64,000 bases of DNA. Source: Ga0077536 sp035325705 (lineage in GTDB: Bacteria; Pseudomonadota; Gammaproteobacteria; Ga0077536). The stretch is taken from assembly GCA_035325705.1 (NCBI GenBank), contig DAOKZI010000012.1, positions 62,001-126,000 of the forward strand, in the 5' to 3' direction. The position numbers were made by a program, and so were the translations under genes. The notes beneath the pieces are model-generated. The model was not told where the DNA came from, made no database searches, and was given only the letters and a program-made list of their open reading frames with translations. Of this stretch, positions 8,956 through 19,201 are shown piece after piece. How positions within the stretch are numbered: position 1 is the stretch's first letter; each line of letters starts with the position of its first letter.

Positions 8956-9426
8956 TCACACCTCGCCGGCCGCCACCACCTCGACTTCCGCCACGATCGA
9001 ATTCGCGATGTAGCACTCCTCGTGCGCGGCGTGATGCAAGGCGTCGAGCTGCGCGCGATTCGGGACGCGTTCGCCGCCGAAGACGATCGCGGGGTGCAGG
9101 ACGATGCGCGTGATGGCGTAGCGGCCGCGCGCGTTCTTCTCCATGTAGCCTTCCGCGTCGTCGGCGTAGCGCTCGACGACGTAGCCCTGCTTCGACGCGA
9201 GGTGGACGAAGGTGAGCATGTGGCAGCTCGACGCCGCGGCAACGAGCGCTTCCTCGGGATCGATCGCGGCGCGGCTCGCAAACGGCAGCGGCACGACCTG
9301 CGGCGAGGCCGAGGCCGCGACGCTGATGCCGCCGTCGAACTGCCAGCGGTGGACGCGGCTGTAGCGGCCGCGGGCGAAGTCGCCGGCGTCGCGCTGCCAT
9401 TCGATGCGCGCGGTATAGCGATGCAT
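8956..9426 (-). CDS. OsmC-family protein
   Basis: A 156-residue OsmC/Ohr-superfamily protein; members are thiol-dependent peroxidases acting on organic hydroperoxides in the cytoplasm. The SSCHMLTFVHLA segment (near residue 66) holds one reactive Cys, and a second Cys occurs in HEECYIANS near 139, matching the two-Cys pattern of the superfamily. ATG 9426 is preferred; a GTG three codons upstream is possible. It lies about 20 bp downstream of the AraC-type regulator in the same direction, so the two are probably cotranscribed. A role against peroxides made by, or feeding, the neighbouring oxygenase is inference. Confidence 0.85.
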   Translation of the reverse strand: MHRYTARIEWQRDAGDFARGRYSRVHRWQFDGGISVAASASPQVVPLPFASRAAIDPEEALVAAASSCHMLTFVHLASKQGYVVERYADDAEGYMEKNARGRYAITRIVLHPAIVFGGERVPNRAQLDALHHAAHEECYIANSIVAEVEVVAAGEV

Positions 9427-9446
9427 GGCTGTCACGAGTGTCTGCT

Positions 9447-10334
9447 TCAGCGCGCCGCTTTCGCGCGCAGCGCGCCCGGCGTGGTGCCGAGGCGGGCGCG
9501 GAACACGCGCGTCATGTGCGCCTGATCGGCAAAGCCGCAGTCGCTCGCGATCTGCTTCAAAGCGCGGCGCGGTTCGGCGAGCAGCCGGCGCGCGCGCTCG
9601 ACGCGTCGCGTCATTACCCAGGCGTGCGGCGCGCAGCCGAAGCTCGCGCGAAAGCGGCGCGTGAAGCTCGCGAGCCCGAGCCCAGCGACGCTCGCGAGCG
9701 TCTGCAGGGCCAGTGCCTCTTCGAGATGCGCATCGACGTAGTCGGCGATGCGCCGGCGCTGCAGCGCGCTGAGCCGGCTCTGATCCTCACGCACCTCGAC
9801 GCGCAGCTCGGCGTAGTTGCGCAGCAGGTGCAGCGAGAGCTGGGTCGCGATCGCCTCGACGTAGAGCTTGCCGCCGAAGGACTGCGTCGCGGCTTCGCGC
9901 TGGATCGCTTCGACGCCGGCGGTCAGCACGGGATCCTCGACCTTGAGCACGTCGCGCAGGCGCACGTCCGCGATCTGCTTGTCCAGCGCCTCGGACGCGA
10001 GCTTCGCGAGGAGATCCTCGGTCAGATAGACGTGCGAGACCTCGATGTGCTCGCTCCAGTTCCAGTTCGAACGCTGCGCGCGGGTCAGGAGCGAGAGGCT
10101 GCCCGGCGCGCAGCGCGTCTGCGTCCACGCGCCGTCGAAGCGGCGTTCCATCGGCGTCAGCCCGCGGCGATAGGACACGATCATGTAGTCGCGCATCGGC
10201 GGGATGTAGACGTCCTGGCCGAGGTAGCGATAGCCGCGCATCGCCACGTCGCACCAGCCCAGCGCGTCGCTGGCGCAGACCACCTCACCGGGCAACCAGT
10301 CGGGCAGTTCGGTCGGCGTGATGAGTCGGCCCAT
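9447..10334 (-). CDS. AraC-family transcriptional regulator
   Basis: A 295-residue regulator with an N-terminal sensing domain (about residues 1-180) and a C-terminal pair of helix-turn-helix motifs of the AraC/XylS type. These are LASVAGLGLASFTRRFRASF and, about 50 residues later, IASDCGFADQAHMTRVFR followed by G-TPGALR. Start at ATG 10334 is preferred over an upstream GTG at 10349. It lies between the OsmC and BVMO genes, all on the same strand, with a 183-bp gap to the BVMO stop, so it may have its own promoter. Regulation of the neighbouring OsmC or BVMO genes is inference from position. Confidence 0.88.
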   Translation of the reverse strand: MGRLITPTELPDWLPGEVVCASDALGWCDVAMRGYRYLGQDVYIPPMRDYMIVSYRRGLTPMERRFDGAWTQTRCAPGSLSLLTRAQRSNWNWSEHIEVSHVYLTEDLLAKLASEALDKQIADVRLRDVLKVEDPVLTAGVEAIQREAATQSFGGKLYVEAIATQLSLHLLRNYAELRVEVREDQSRLSALQRRRIADYVDAHLEEALALQTLASVAGLGLASFTRRFRASFGCAPHAWVMTRRVERARRLLAEPRRALKQIASDCGFADQAHMTRVFRARLGTTPGALRAKAAR

Positions 10335-10532
10335 GCGCGGTGCCCTCACCGGCGGACACGCGCGACCGTCCGGCGGATCCGATTGTCGAGTACTGGGAAC
10401 AGCGCGTGCCGCTGGAATCTAGCAGGCGTGCCGCGCGTGTCAATTCGAGCGAGGGGATCGGCAGTGCCGGCGCGGCGTCGGCGAACGCCGCACCGGGCAC
10501 GAGGGAACGCCGGGCGACGCGCGCGCCGCGGC

Positions 10533-12170
10533 TCAGCGCAGCTCGAAGCCGGCGTACTGCCGGGCGGCGAGCTCCTCGCACTTCTGGCGGTACTGGCCGA
10601 CGCCGCCGATGTAGGACAACAGACGCCGCGGCTTGCCTTCGACGTTCGAGCCCATGTACCAGGAATTCGTCTTCGTCACCAGCGTCGCGTTCGCGACCTC
10701 GTCGTGGTGCGCCACCCAGTGGTCTTCGAGCTCCTTGCTCGCTTCGGCGATCTGCTTGCCCTGCTGGCGCAGATGGGCGATGAAGGCCGTGATCCATTCC
10801 GTCTGCTGCTGCAGGCAGGTCGTCATATTGCACAGCGCCGCCGACGGCGCGAGCGGCGCCCCGGTCGTGAACAGGTTCGGATAGCCATGGATCTGCAGGC
10901 CGTAGGCGGTGCGGATGTCGCGACCCCAGTCGTCCTTCAGCGCGCGACCGCCGCGGCCGCGGACGTCGATGCGCGTCAGTGCGCCCGAGCCCGCGTCGAA
11001 GCCCGTCGCGAGGATCAGCACGTCGAGCTCGTACACCGTGCCGTCGGCGAGCCGCACGCCTTCCGGCACTACGCGTTCGATCGGGTTCTGCTTCACGCTC
11101 ACCGCGCGCACGTTCGGCCGGTGATAGACCTCGAGATAATTGCTCTCGAGCGGCACGCGATGCGTGCCGAAGCCGTAGTCGGTCGGGATCAGCAGCTCGC
11201 AGAGCTCGGGATCTTTCAGGCGCTCGCGCATCTTCTCGCGCACGAACTCCGACACTTCCTCGTTGACCTCGGGATCCGTGAAGAGCTCGGGGCAGGTCGC
11301 GAGCCACAGCTTCAGCGAGCCCCAGGCCCAGTTGTCCTCCATGCGCTGCCGCCGCTCGGCCGGCGTCAGATCCCGCCACGCGCCGGTGGGAAACTCGAAC
11401 TCGAAGCCGCTGAAGGTATGCGGCAGCGTGCTCTTCAGCTCCTCGAAGCGCGCCTTGTAGGCCGTCGCTTCCTGCGGCCCGTAGGACGGGTTCACCATCG
11501 GGCTGATGTACTGCGGCGTGCGCACGAACACGGTGAGCTCCTTAGTGCGCGGCGCGATGGTCTGGATCACCTGGATCCCCGTCGCACCGACGCCGACGAC
11601 GCCGACGCGCTGATCGGAGAAGTCGAGCGCTTCCTTGGGCCAGCGGCCGGTGTGGAACAGGCGCCCCTTGAAGCTCTCCTGTCCCTCGAACACGCGCTCG
11701 AGCGGGGCCGACAGCATGCCGCAGCAGGAGATGACGAACTGCGTATCGATGAGCTGGCCGCGGTCCGTCGTCAATGTCCAGCGGCCCGTCGCCTCGTCGT
11801 AGTGCGCGGACTTTATCGTGGTCTCGAACTGGAAGTCCTTGCGCAGATCGAGCCGATCGGCGACGTAGTTCATCCAGCGTTCGATTTCCGGCTGGCCGGG
11901 GAAGCGCTCGCTCCAGCTCCAGTCCTTGTACAGATCCTCGTCGAACAGATACTGGTAGATGTAGCACTCCGAGTCGAACTTCGCGCCGGGATAGCGGTTC
12001 CAGTACCAGGTCCCGCCGACGTTAGACGCCGTGTCGAAGCCCTTCACCGAAAGTCCCAGCTTGCGTAGCTGGTATACCTGGTACAGGCCCGCGACGCCGG
12101 CGCCGATCACGGCGGCGTCGAGTTTCAGCGGTGCAGGGGCGCCGCGGGCGCCCGTCTTCGTGTCGATCAT
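10533..12170 (-). CDS. Type I Baeyer-Villiger monooxygenase
   Basis: A 545-residue FAD/NADPH enzyme that inserts oxygen next to a ketone, giving an ester or lactone. The FAD Rossmann motif GAGVAG is at residues 23-28, the BVMO fingerprint FKGRLFHTGRWP at 167-178, and the NADPH Rossmann motif GVGATG at 193-198. GGTWYWNRYPGAKFDSE near 52 is also typical of cyclohexanone-monooxygenase relatives, and the length is normal. The start is ATG 12170, with GAGGAG eight bases upstream. With the FadL, OCH-like and SDR genes nearby it suggests breakdown of cyclic or terpenoid ketones; the true substrate is not shown. Confidence 0.92.
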   Translation of the reverse strand: MIDTKTGARGAPAPLKLDAAVIGAGVAGLYQVYQLRKLGLSVKGFDTASNVGGTWYWNRYPGAKFDSECYIYQYLFDEDLYKDWSWSERFPGQPEIERWMNYVADRLDLRKDFQFETTIKSAHYDEATGRWTLTTDRGQLIDTQFVISCCGMLSAPLERVFEGQESFKGRLFHTGRWPKEALDFSDQRVGVVGVGATGIQVIQTIAPRTKELTVFVRTPQYISPMVNPSYGPQEATAYKARFEELKSTLPHTFSGFEFEFPTGAWRDLTPAERRQRMEDNWAWGSLKLWLATCPELFTDPEVNEEVSEFVREKMRERLKDPELCELLIPTDYGFGTHRVPLESNYLEVYHRPNVRAVSVKQNPIERVVPEGVRLADGTVYELDVLILATGFDAGSGALTRIDVRGRGGRALKDDWGRDIRTAYGLQIHGYPNLFTTGAPLAPSAALCNMTTCLQQQTEWITAFIAHLRQQGKQIAEASKELEDHWVAHHDEVANATLVTKTNSWYMGSNVEGKPRRLLSYIGGVGQYRQKCEELAARQYAGFELR

Positions 12171-12558
12171 GATGTCAGCTCCTCGCGTCAGTCTTGCGCT
12201 GCCCGCGTCGGGCCACCACGGCCGTCACGGGCTATTCGTCCGCCAATTCTTGGCGAGCGGCGGACCCCGGTCTAGTACGAAACGATCGCCGCCTTGAACG
12301 CCGCGCCTCCCGGGATCTTCGCCGCGGATATGCTGGCTGAATCTAGCCACGGAGGACACGGAGGGCACGGAGGAAGAGATTGATGGGTCTGCGCCTCGCT
12401 ACTCCGGCGCGACCATTGGCGCGGGTATCACGGAAGTTTTCCGTCAATCCCATTCTTCCTCCGTGCCCTCCGTGTCCTCCGTAGCTAGATTAACAGGGCG
12501 TTTCAAGGAACATAGGCGCACCCGAATGCCGCCGCCAGAACCTGCCACGGAGCCATGT
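12171..12558. other. Intergenic region with a large inverted repeat
   Basis: No gene seen. The first 170 bases upstream of the BVMO are featureless; the rest is taken up by the class-3-like inverted repeat listed separately. Confidence 0.65.
12340..12491. repeat. Class-3-like composite inverted repeat
   Basis: Two ~38-base arms (12340-12377 and 12454-12491) are near-perfect reverse complements built from CCACGGAGGACACGGAGGG-type sequence and ending in ATCTAGC / GCTAGAT. The loop is about 76 bases. It differs from the GAACACCGA arms elsewhere but shares the CACGGAGgACACGGAG rhythm. It lies between two genes transcribed in the same direction. Confidence 0.8.
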
Positions 12559-13929
<1,371 letters not shown>

Positions 13930-13933
13930 CGGC

Positions 13934-15298
13934 TCACACCGTCTGCAGATACCAGTCGTAGTCCTGGCTGCTGATTTCCGCGAGATAGCGCTGCGACTCG
14001 GTGCGCTTCACCGCCGAATAGACCTCGACGAAACGCTTGCCGAAATAATCTTTCGCGATCGGCGACTGCGCGAAGCGCTCGATCGCCATCGGCCAGTGCA
14101 CGGGCAGCGGCGGCGCGTCGGTGACTTGATAACCGTCGCCGGACACCGGCGTGCCGGGATCGATCTCGCGATCGATGCCGTGATCGACGCCGGCGAGCAC
14201 CGCGGCCGCCGCGAGATAGCAGTTCGCGTCCGCCCCGCAGATCCGATGCTCGACGTGGCGCGTGTCGGCCGGGCCGGTCGGGATGCGCATCGAGACGGTG
14301 CGGTTGTTGATGCCCCAGGTCGGGAACAGCGGTGCATAGCTGTTCGAGGTGAAGCGGCGGTAGGAGTTCGCGTGCGGCGCGAACAGCGCCATCATGTCCG
14401 CGGCCGTCTCGGCCATGCCGCCGATGGCGTGGCGCAGCGCCGGCGTGCCGGCGGGATCCTCGTCCGCGAACAGGTTGCGGCCGGCGCGATCGTCGAGGCT
14501 CAGATGCAGATGCGTGCCCGAGCCGGCGTGACCGCCGAAAGGTTTCGCCATGAAGCAGGCGAGATAGCCGTGCCTGGCTGCGACGCCCTTGACCAGGCGC
14601 CGGTACAGCGTCGCTTCGTCGAGCGCGCGGATCGCCTCGGTGCGATGCGTCAGCGTGATTTCGAGCTGGCCCGGTCCGAACTCCGATATCGCCGTCTCCG
14701 CCGGGAGATGCTGCACGTCGCAGGCGCGGTAGATGTCGTCGAAGAACGGGGCTAGCGCCTCGACCTCGTCGATGCTGTAGACGTGCGGATGCGCGCCGCG
14801 CGGTGCGACGGGGACCGGTGGCCGCTGCTTCAGGCTCGCGGCCTCGAGCAGATAGAACTCGAGCTCGACCGCCATCACGGGATTCAAATCGTTCTTCTTC
14901 AGGCGCTCGATCACGCGGAGCGCGGCGAGGCGCGGATCGGCCGCGGCCGAGGGCATGCCGAGCTCGGGATCGAGCATCACGAGCACCTGCGCCGTCGGCG
15001 CCGCGAGCCAGGGGCTGCGCAGCAGCGTGCCCGGCACCGGGAACGCGAGGCAGTCCATGTCGCCGACCTCCCACAGCAGGCCCGTGTTCTCGGCATCGTC
15101 GCCGTCCAAGGTCAGCGCCGCGATCGAGCTCGGCAGCGGGCGGCCGCACTCGTACAGCGCCATCAGTTCGTGCCGCCGCAGGGATTTCCCGCGCAGCACG
15201 CCGTTGTGATCCACCAGCATCATCTGCACGTGGCGGATGTCGGGATTCTCGGCGAGGAACTCGCGGGCTTCGTCGGGCGACGCGCGGTGATCAATCAT
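13934..15298 (-). CDS. Glutamine-synthetase-family ligase (PuuA-like), copy 1
   Basis: A 454-residue member of the gamma-glutamyl-amine ligase branch of glutamine synthetases. It has the N-terminal VDHNGVLRGKSL segment (where PuuA-type enzymes have DxxGxxRGK), the ATP/metal motif ELEFYLLE near 135, GSGTHLHLS near 265 for the second metal His, and the NNRTVSMRIP / RICGADANCYL segments. No Tyr adenylylation site is apparent. It stands between an aminotransferase (65 bp upstream) and sdaA (4 bp downstream). The likely reaction is ATP-driven gamma-glutamylation of an amine such as putrescine; the second homologue at 24322-25692 is nearer to the SpuB/PuuA type, so the substrate here is less sure. 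Confidence 0.85.
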   Translation of the reverse strand: MIDHRASPDEAREFLAENPDIRHVQMMLVDHNGVLRGKSLRRHELMALYECGRPLPSSIAALTLDGDDAENTGLLWEVGDMDCLAFPVPGTLLRSPWLAAPTAQVLVMLDPELGMPSAAADPRLAALRVIERLKKNDLNPVMAVELEFYLLEAASLKQRPPVPVAPRGAHPHVYSIDEVEALAPFFDDIYRACDVQHLPAETAISEFGPGQLEITLTHRTEAIRALDEATLYRRLVKGVAARHGYLACFMAKPFGGHAGSGTHLHLSLDDRAGRNLFADEDPAGTPALRHAIGGMAETAADMMALFAPHANSYRRFTSNSYAPLFPTWGINNRTVSMRIPTGPADTRHVEHRICGADANCYLAAAAVLAGVDHGIDREIDPGTPVSGDGYQVTDAPPLPVHWPMAIERFAQSPIAKDYFGKRFVEVYSAVKRTESQRYLAEISSQDYDWYLQTV

Positions 15299-15363
15299 CG
15301 AAATGCTCCGGATGTCGGGTGAGCTCGGCTCTGGGAGCCGCGGGTAGTCGTGTCGTCAAGGCC

Positions 15364-16782
15364 TCAGCGGCAGGGCGGCGGTTGCGCGAAAGTCGCATGC
15401 GCCGGCGTGCCGGCTTCGGTGAGGCAGGCGTCGATGGCCTCGGCCAGGGCGACGACCGCGTCGAGCTTCGTCACCGGGCTCGCCAGCATCATGTTGTGGA
15501 ACGGCGCGATCGCGAGCCCGCGGTTCAGCAGGTAGAGGTGCAGCAGACGTTCGATCGCCGGCTGCGCCGCGGCTTCCGCTTCGCGCGCCGTGCGCGGCGG
15601 GCGTCCCGTGCACTGGAACTCGCAGCGCGCGCCGAGCTGCGTCACGCACCAGTCGAGATCGTGGCGCGCGAACACGGCGCGCAGCGCGTCGGCGAGCCGC
15701 GCGGCGAGCCCGATCATCCGCACATAGGCCTCCTCGCTCATCACCTGCTCGAGCGTGGCGCGCAGCGCGACGAGCTGCAGCGGATTCGCCGACAGCGTCG
15801 TGCCGATGCCGGTGCGGCCCGCGGGCGCCGCCCGCCAGGCCGCGTGCATCGCGTCGGCCAGCGCGGCGCTGAGACCGTAGACCGCGCAGGGCAGTCCGCC
15901 CGCGATCGCCTTGCCGATCACCAGCGCGTCCGGCTCGAGACCGTGGGCGCGCGCGTAGCCGCCCGGCCCGCTCGACAGCGTGTGCGTCTCGTCGAGCACG
16001 AGCAGCGTGCCGCGGCGGCGCGTGAGCTCGCGCAGCGCCGCGTGGAAGCCCGGGTCGGGCAGCACCAGGCCGAGGTTCGTCAGCGCCGGCTCGCACAGCA
16101 CGGCGGCGACCGCGCCGTCGGCGAGCGCGGCGGCGAGCGCATCGAGATCGTTGAAGGGCACGACGCGCGTCGTCGCCGTCAGATCCTGCACCTGCCCCAA
16201 CAGGCCCGGCGCCGGCCGCGCCGCGCCGTCGACGAGGCGCACGAAAGCGTCGTCGACTGCGCCGTGATAGCAGCCGTCGAAGACGAGGATGTGACGGCGG
16301 CCCGTCGCCGCGCGCACCCAGCGCAGGAGGAAGCGGTTCGCGTCCGAGGCCGTCGTTGCGATCTGCCACAGCGGCAGGCCGAAGCGCCGCGCGAGCTCGG
16401 CGCCGACCCAGGCGGCATCCGGGCTCGGCAGCATGGTCGTGAGGCCGCGCGCGGCCTGCGCCGCGAGCGCGGCGGCGACGGGCGGCGGACTGTGACCGAA
16501 CATCGCGCCGGTGTCGCCGAGGCAGAAATCCGCGTAGCGATGGCCGTCGACGTCGGTGAAGGCCGCGCCTTCGGCCTCGCGCACGAACAGCGGAAAGGGC
16601 AGCGGCCAGTCGCGCATCCAGTGCAGCGGCGCACCGGCGAACCAGTGCGCGCCGGCGAGTTCGGCGAGCCGCGCCGATTCGGGATTGGCCGCGACGTAGC
16701 GCGCCGTCTCGCGCGCGTGGAGGACCTCGAGGCTCGCGGCGGGAAAGTCGCGGACGGGGTTCATGGCGGCGGCGGGGGACAT
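15364..16782 (-). CDS. Class-III PLP aminotransferase, copy 1
   Basis: A 472-residue fold-type-I PLP enzyme resembling glutamate-1-semialdehyde aminomutase and omega-aminotransferases. The PLP-phosphate region is SDANRFLLRWVRAATGR near 146; FDGCYHG follows at 168. Asp264 in LVLDETHT pairs with the PLP nitrogen, and Lys291 in VIGKAIAGGLP is the Schiff-base lysine. The frame stays open far upstream, opposite the aguA gene, but sense from family alignment begins at ATG 16782 (or ATG 16764). It is the first gene of the aminotransferase/ligase/sdaA operon and diverges from agmatine deiminase. The substrate is unknown; a polyamine-derived amine is inferred from context. Confidence 0.85.
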   Translation of the reverse strand: MSPAAAMNPVRDFPAASLEVLHARETARYVAANPESARLAELAGAHWFAGAPLHWMRDWPLPFPLFVREAEGAAFTDVDGHRYADFCLGDTGAMFGHSPPPVAAALAAQAARGLTTMLPSPDAAWVGAELARRFGLPLWQIATTASDANRFLLRWVRAATGRRHILVFDGCYHGAVDDAFVRLVDGAARPAPGLLGQVQDLTATTRVVPFNDLDALAAALADGAVAAVLCEPALTNLGLVLPDPGFHAALRELTRRRGTLLVLDETHTLSSGPGGYARAHGLEPDALVIGKAIAGGLPCAVYGLSAALADAMHAAWRAAPAGRTGIGTTLSANPLQLVALRATLEQVMSEEAYVRMIGLAARLADALRAVFARHDLDWCVTQLGARCEFQCTGRPPRTAREAEAAAQPAIERLLHLYLLNRGLAIAPFHNMMLASPVTKLDAVVALAEAIDACLTEAGTPAHATFAQPPPCR

Positions 16783-16878
16783 GGCCCCATGATAATGCGT
16801 GACCTCGTGCTTGGGTCCGCTGGCCCGCTCCCGGCGCACCGCGGCCCGGGACCGCGGGCGGCCTGCTAGGATGCGGCC

Positions 16879-17973
16879 ATGGATCGTCTGTCTTCGAGCA
16901 CGCCCGCCGCGGATGGCTATGCGATGCCGGCCGAATGGGCGCCGCAGGCGCAGATCTGGATGGCCTGGCCCGAGCGTCCCGACAACTGGCGCCTCGACGC
17001 CGTGCCCGCCCAACACGCCTTTGCCTGCGTCGCCAACACCATCGCCGATCACGAGGACGTGACGCTCGGCGTGTCCGCCCGGCATTACGAGCGCGCGCGC
17101 GCGCTGCTGGTGCCGCGCGTGCGGCTCGTCGAGCTGACGACCGACGACGCCTGGCTGCGCGACACGGGCCCGAGCTTCGTGCGCCACGCGAGCGGCGAAG
17201 TGCGCGCCGTCGACTGGATCTTCAATGCCTGGGGTGGCCACGACGGCGGGCTCTATGCGTCGTGGGCGCAGGACGATCTGGTGGCGGCGAAGATCGCCGA
17301 TCTCGAGCGCCTCGTGCGCTACCGCGCGCCGCTGGTGCTCGAAGGCGGCGCCATCCACGTCGACGGCGAGGGGAGCTGCCTCACCACCGAGCAGTGCCTG
17401 CTGAACCGCAACCGCAATCCGGCGCTGAGCCGTGAAGACGTCGAAACGCGGCTGCGCGAGTATCTGGGCGTGTCGAAAGTGCTGTGGCTGGGGCAGGGCG
17501 TGTACAACGACGAGACGGACGGCCACGTCGACAATCTGTGCTGCTTCCTGCGCCCGGGCGTCGTCGCGCTCGCGTGGACCGACGACGAGAGCGACCCGCA
17601 GCACCCGATCTCGCGAGCGGCTCGGCAGCGCCTCTCGGCGATGCGCGATGCGCGGGGGCGGGCGCTCGAGATCGTGAAACTGCCGATGCCCTCGCGGCCG
17701 ATCGCGATGAGCGCGGAGGAAGCGGCCGAGGTCGCGCCGCGGCCCGGCACGCAAGCCCGTCCCGCGGGCCTGCGCCTCGCTGCGTCCTACGTGAACTTTC
17801 TCATCGTCAACGGCGCGATCATCCTGCCCGCCTTCGGCGATCCCGCCGACGCCCGCGCCGCGAGCATCCTCGCCGAGCAGTTCCCGGACCGCGCCATCCG
17901 CCAGGTCCCTGGCCGCGAAATCCTCTACGGCGGCGGCAACGTCCACTGCATCACGCAGCAACAGCCTTTGTGA
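16879..17973 (+). CDS. aguA: Agmatine deiminase
   Basis: A 364-residue agmatine iminohydrolase, which turns agmatine into N-carbamoylputrescine and ammonia in the cytoplasm. The pentein-fold signatures are all visible: MPAEWAPQAQIWMAWPERPD at the start, RDTGPSF near 95, ETDGHVDN near 213 with the catalytic His, and GGGNVHCITQQQP at the end with nucleophile Cys357. The start is ATG 16879, 96 bp from the divergent aminotransferase. N-carbamoylputrescine amidase (aguB) is not in the window, so the product must be processed by a gene elsewhere. It places agmatine upstream of the putrescine genes that follow. Confidence 0.95.
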   Translation: MDRLSSSTPAADGYAMPAEWAPQAQIWMAWPERPDNWRLDAVPAQHAFACVANTIADHEDVTLGVSARHYERARALLVPRVRLVELTTDDAWLRDTGPSFVRHASGEVRAVDWIFNAWGGHDGGLYASWAQDDLVAAKIADLERLVRYRAPLVLEGGAIHVDGEGSCLTTEQCLLNRNRNPALSREDVETRLREYLGVSKVLWLGQGVYNDETDGHVDNLCCFLRPGVVALAWTDDESDPQHPISRAARQRLSAMRDARGRALEIVKLPMPSRPIAMSAEEAAEVAPRPGTQARPAGLRLAASYVNFLIVNGAIILPAFGDPADARAASILAEQFPDRAIRQVPGREILYGGGNVHCITQQQPL

Positions 17974-17991
17974 GCGCTGGATGTGATCGCG

Positions 17992-18349
17992 GCTGATGTG
18001 CTGGGGTTGCCACAGAGAACACCGAGAACACAGAGGAAGATGAGGGTGGGCCGTGCCGGCCGCGACACCGTGCTCGGCTGAAAAGTCGCTGATTTGCGCT
18101 TCGCTACCACGGAGAAGAAAAATCGAAAACGTAGGTTGGGCTGACGAAGGAAGCCCAACGTTCGGCGCCCGATGTTGGGCTTCCTTCGTCAGCCCAGCCT
18201 ACGACGTCGCCGTGTCCTCCGTGGCCGCGCGCAGCGCATGTTCAGCAAGCATCAAGCAGGCACGGCATCGAAGCGGGCACGGCCCACTCTCTCCTCCTCT
18301 GTGTTCTCGGTGTTCTCGGTGTTCTCTGTGGCAACCCCAGCACATCAGC
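17992..18349. repeat. Large composite inverted repeat (class 3 around class 2)
   Basis: The outer arms begin at 17992 (GGCTGATGTGCTGGGG...) and end at 18349 in reverse complement. They run inward through GCCACAGAGAACACCGAG-type sequence to a GGGCCGTGCC / GGCACGGCCC boundary. The centre holds a class-2 palindrome at 18131-18202. The left 139 bases (18009-18147) recur exactly, inverted, at 25968-26106. Confidence 0.88.
18131..18202. repeat. Class-2 palindrome
   Basis: GTAG at 18131, arms TTGGGCTGACGAAGGAAGCCCAA and its reverse complement, CTAC at 18199. Loop TTCGGCGCCCGA-like, nearly the same as that of the copy at 37-108. Confidence 0.85.
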
Positions 18350-18364
18350 AGCCACCGGCGCGCG

Positions 18365-19201
18365 CTATTGCTCCAAGGCCATCCGCTGATCGCGTTCGCG
18401 CGTGCGTTCGGCGCGTTTCATCAGGACGCCGGCGGCCGCGACGCCCAGTGCGACGACGAGGACGAGCAGGCTCGCGAGCGCGTTGATTTCCGGGGACAGG
18501 CCGAGGCGGACCTTCGAATAGATCACCATCGGCAGCGTCGTCGAGCCCGGGCCCGAGACGAAGCTCGCGATCACGAGATCGTCCAGCGACAAGGTGAACG
18601 CGAGCAGGAAGCCGGAGACCAGCGCCGGCAGGATGATCGGCAGCGTGATCACGAAGAACACCTTTGCCGGTCTGGCGCCGAGATCCATCGCCGCTTCCTC
18701 GATCGAGGGATCCATGCCGGTCAGGCGCGACTGCACGACGACGGCGACGTAGGCGAGCGCGAAGGTCGTGTGCGCGATGATGATCGTCAGCGTGCCGCGG
18801 CCCGCCGGCCAGCCGAAAGCCTGCTCCATCGCGACGAAAAGCAGGAGCAGGGACAGCCCGGTGATGACCTCGGGCATCACGAGCGGCGCCGTCGCGAGCC
18901 CCGACAGCAGGGCGCGGCCGCGGAACGGCCCGAAGCGCGCGAGCGTCACCGCCACCAGCGTGCCGAGCACGACGGCGAGCGAGGCGCTGGTCGCCGCGAT
19001 TTTGACCGACAGCCAGGCGGCGCCGAGGATCTGCTCGTTCCGCATCAGCGACTCGTACCAGCGGGTCGAGAAGCCGCCCCATACGGTCACGAGCTTCGAC
19101 TTGTTGAACGAGAACAGGATCAGCGAGCCGATCGGCACGTACAGGAAGGCGAAGCCCGCGACCAGCCAGGCCCACAGCGAGGGATGCACGCCGCGGCTCA
19201 T
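18365..19201 (-). CDS. potI: Putrescine ABC transporter permease PotI
   Basis: A 278-residue inner-membrane permease with about six TM helices. The cytoplasmic EAA loop reads EEAAMDLGARPAKVFFVITLP, which contacts the ATPase. It starts at ATG 19201, whose ATGA overlaps the potH stop, so earlier open frame is not coding. It is the last gene of potF-G-H-I. With PotH it forms the heterodimeric channel importing putrescine; the class is certain, while putrescine versus spermidine specificity is inferred from the neighbouring catabolic genes. Confidence 0.93.
   Translation of the reverse strand: MSRGVHPSLWAWLVAGFAFLYVPIGSLILFSFNKSKLVTVWGGFSTRWYESLMRNEQILGAAWLSVKIAATSASLAVVLGTLVAVTLARFGPFRGRALLSGLATAPLVMPEVITGLSLLLLFVAMEQAFGWPAGRGTLTIIIAHTTFALAYVAVVVQSRLTGMDPSIEEAAMDLGARPAKVFFVITLPIILPALVSGFLLAFTLSLDDLVIASFVSGPGSTTLPMVIYSKVRLGLSPEINALASLLVLVVALGVAAAGVLMKRAERTRERDQRMALEQ

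Larger units (their letters stand above)
17974..18364. other. Intergenic region: composite palindrome
   Basis: The gap between convergent aguA and potI is filled by one large composite inverted repeat; no gene seen. Confidence 0.75.

Noticed and set aside
9438..12068. An 876-codon open frame on the plus strand opposite the AraC and BVMO genes
   Set aside because: It lies antisense to two genes with clear motifs, and its translation is low-complexity.
18009..18340. Possible CRISPR array because of repeated GAACACCGAGAACAC units
   Set aside because: There are only two or three abutting units with no spacers of regular length, and they form inverted, not direct, arrays; no cas genes.
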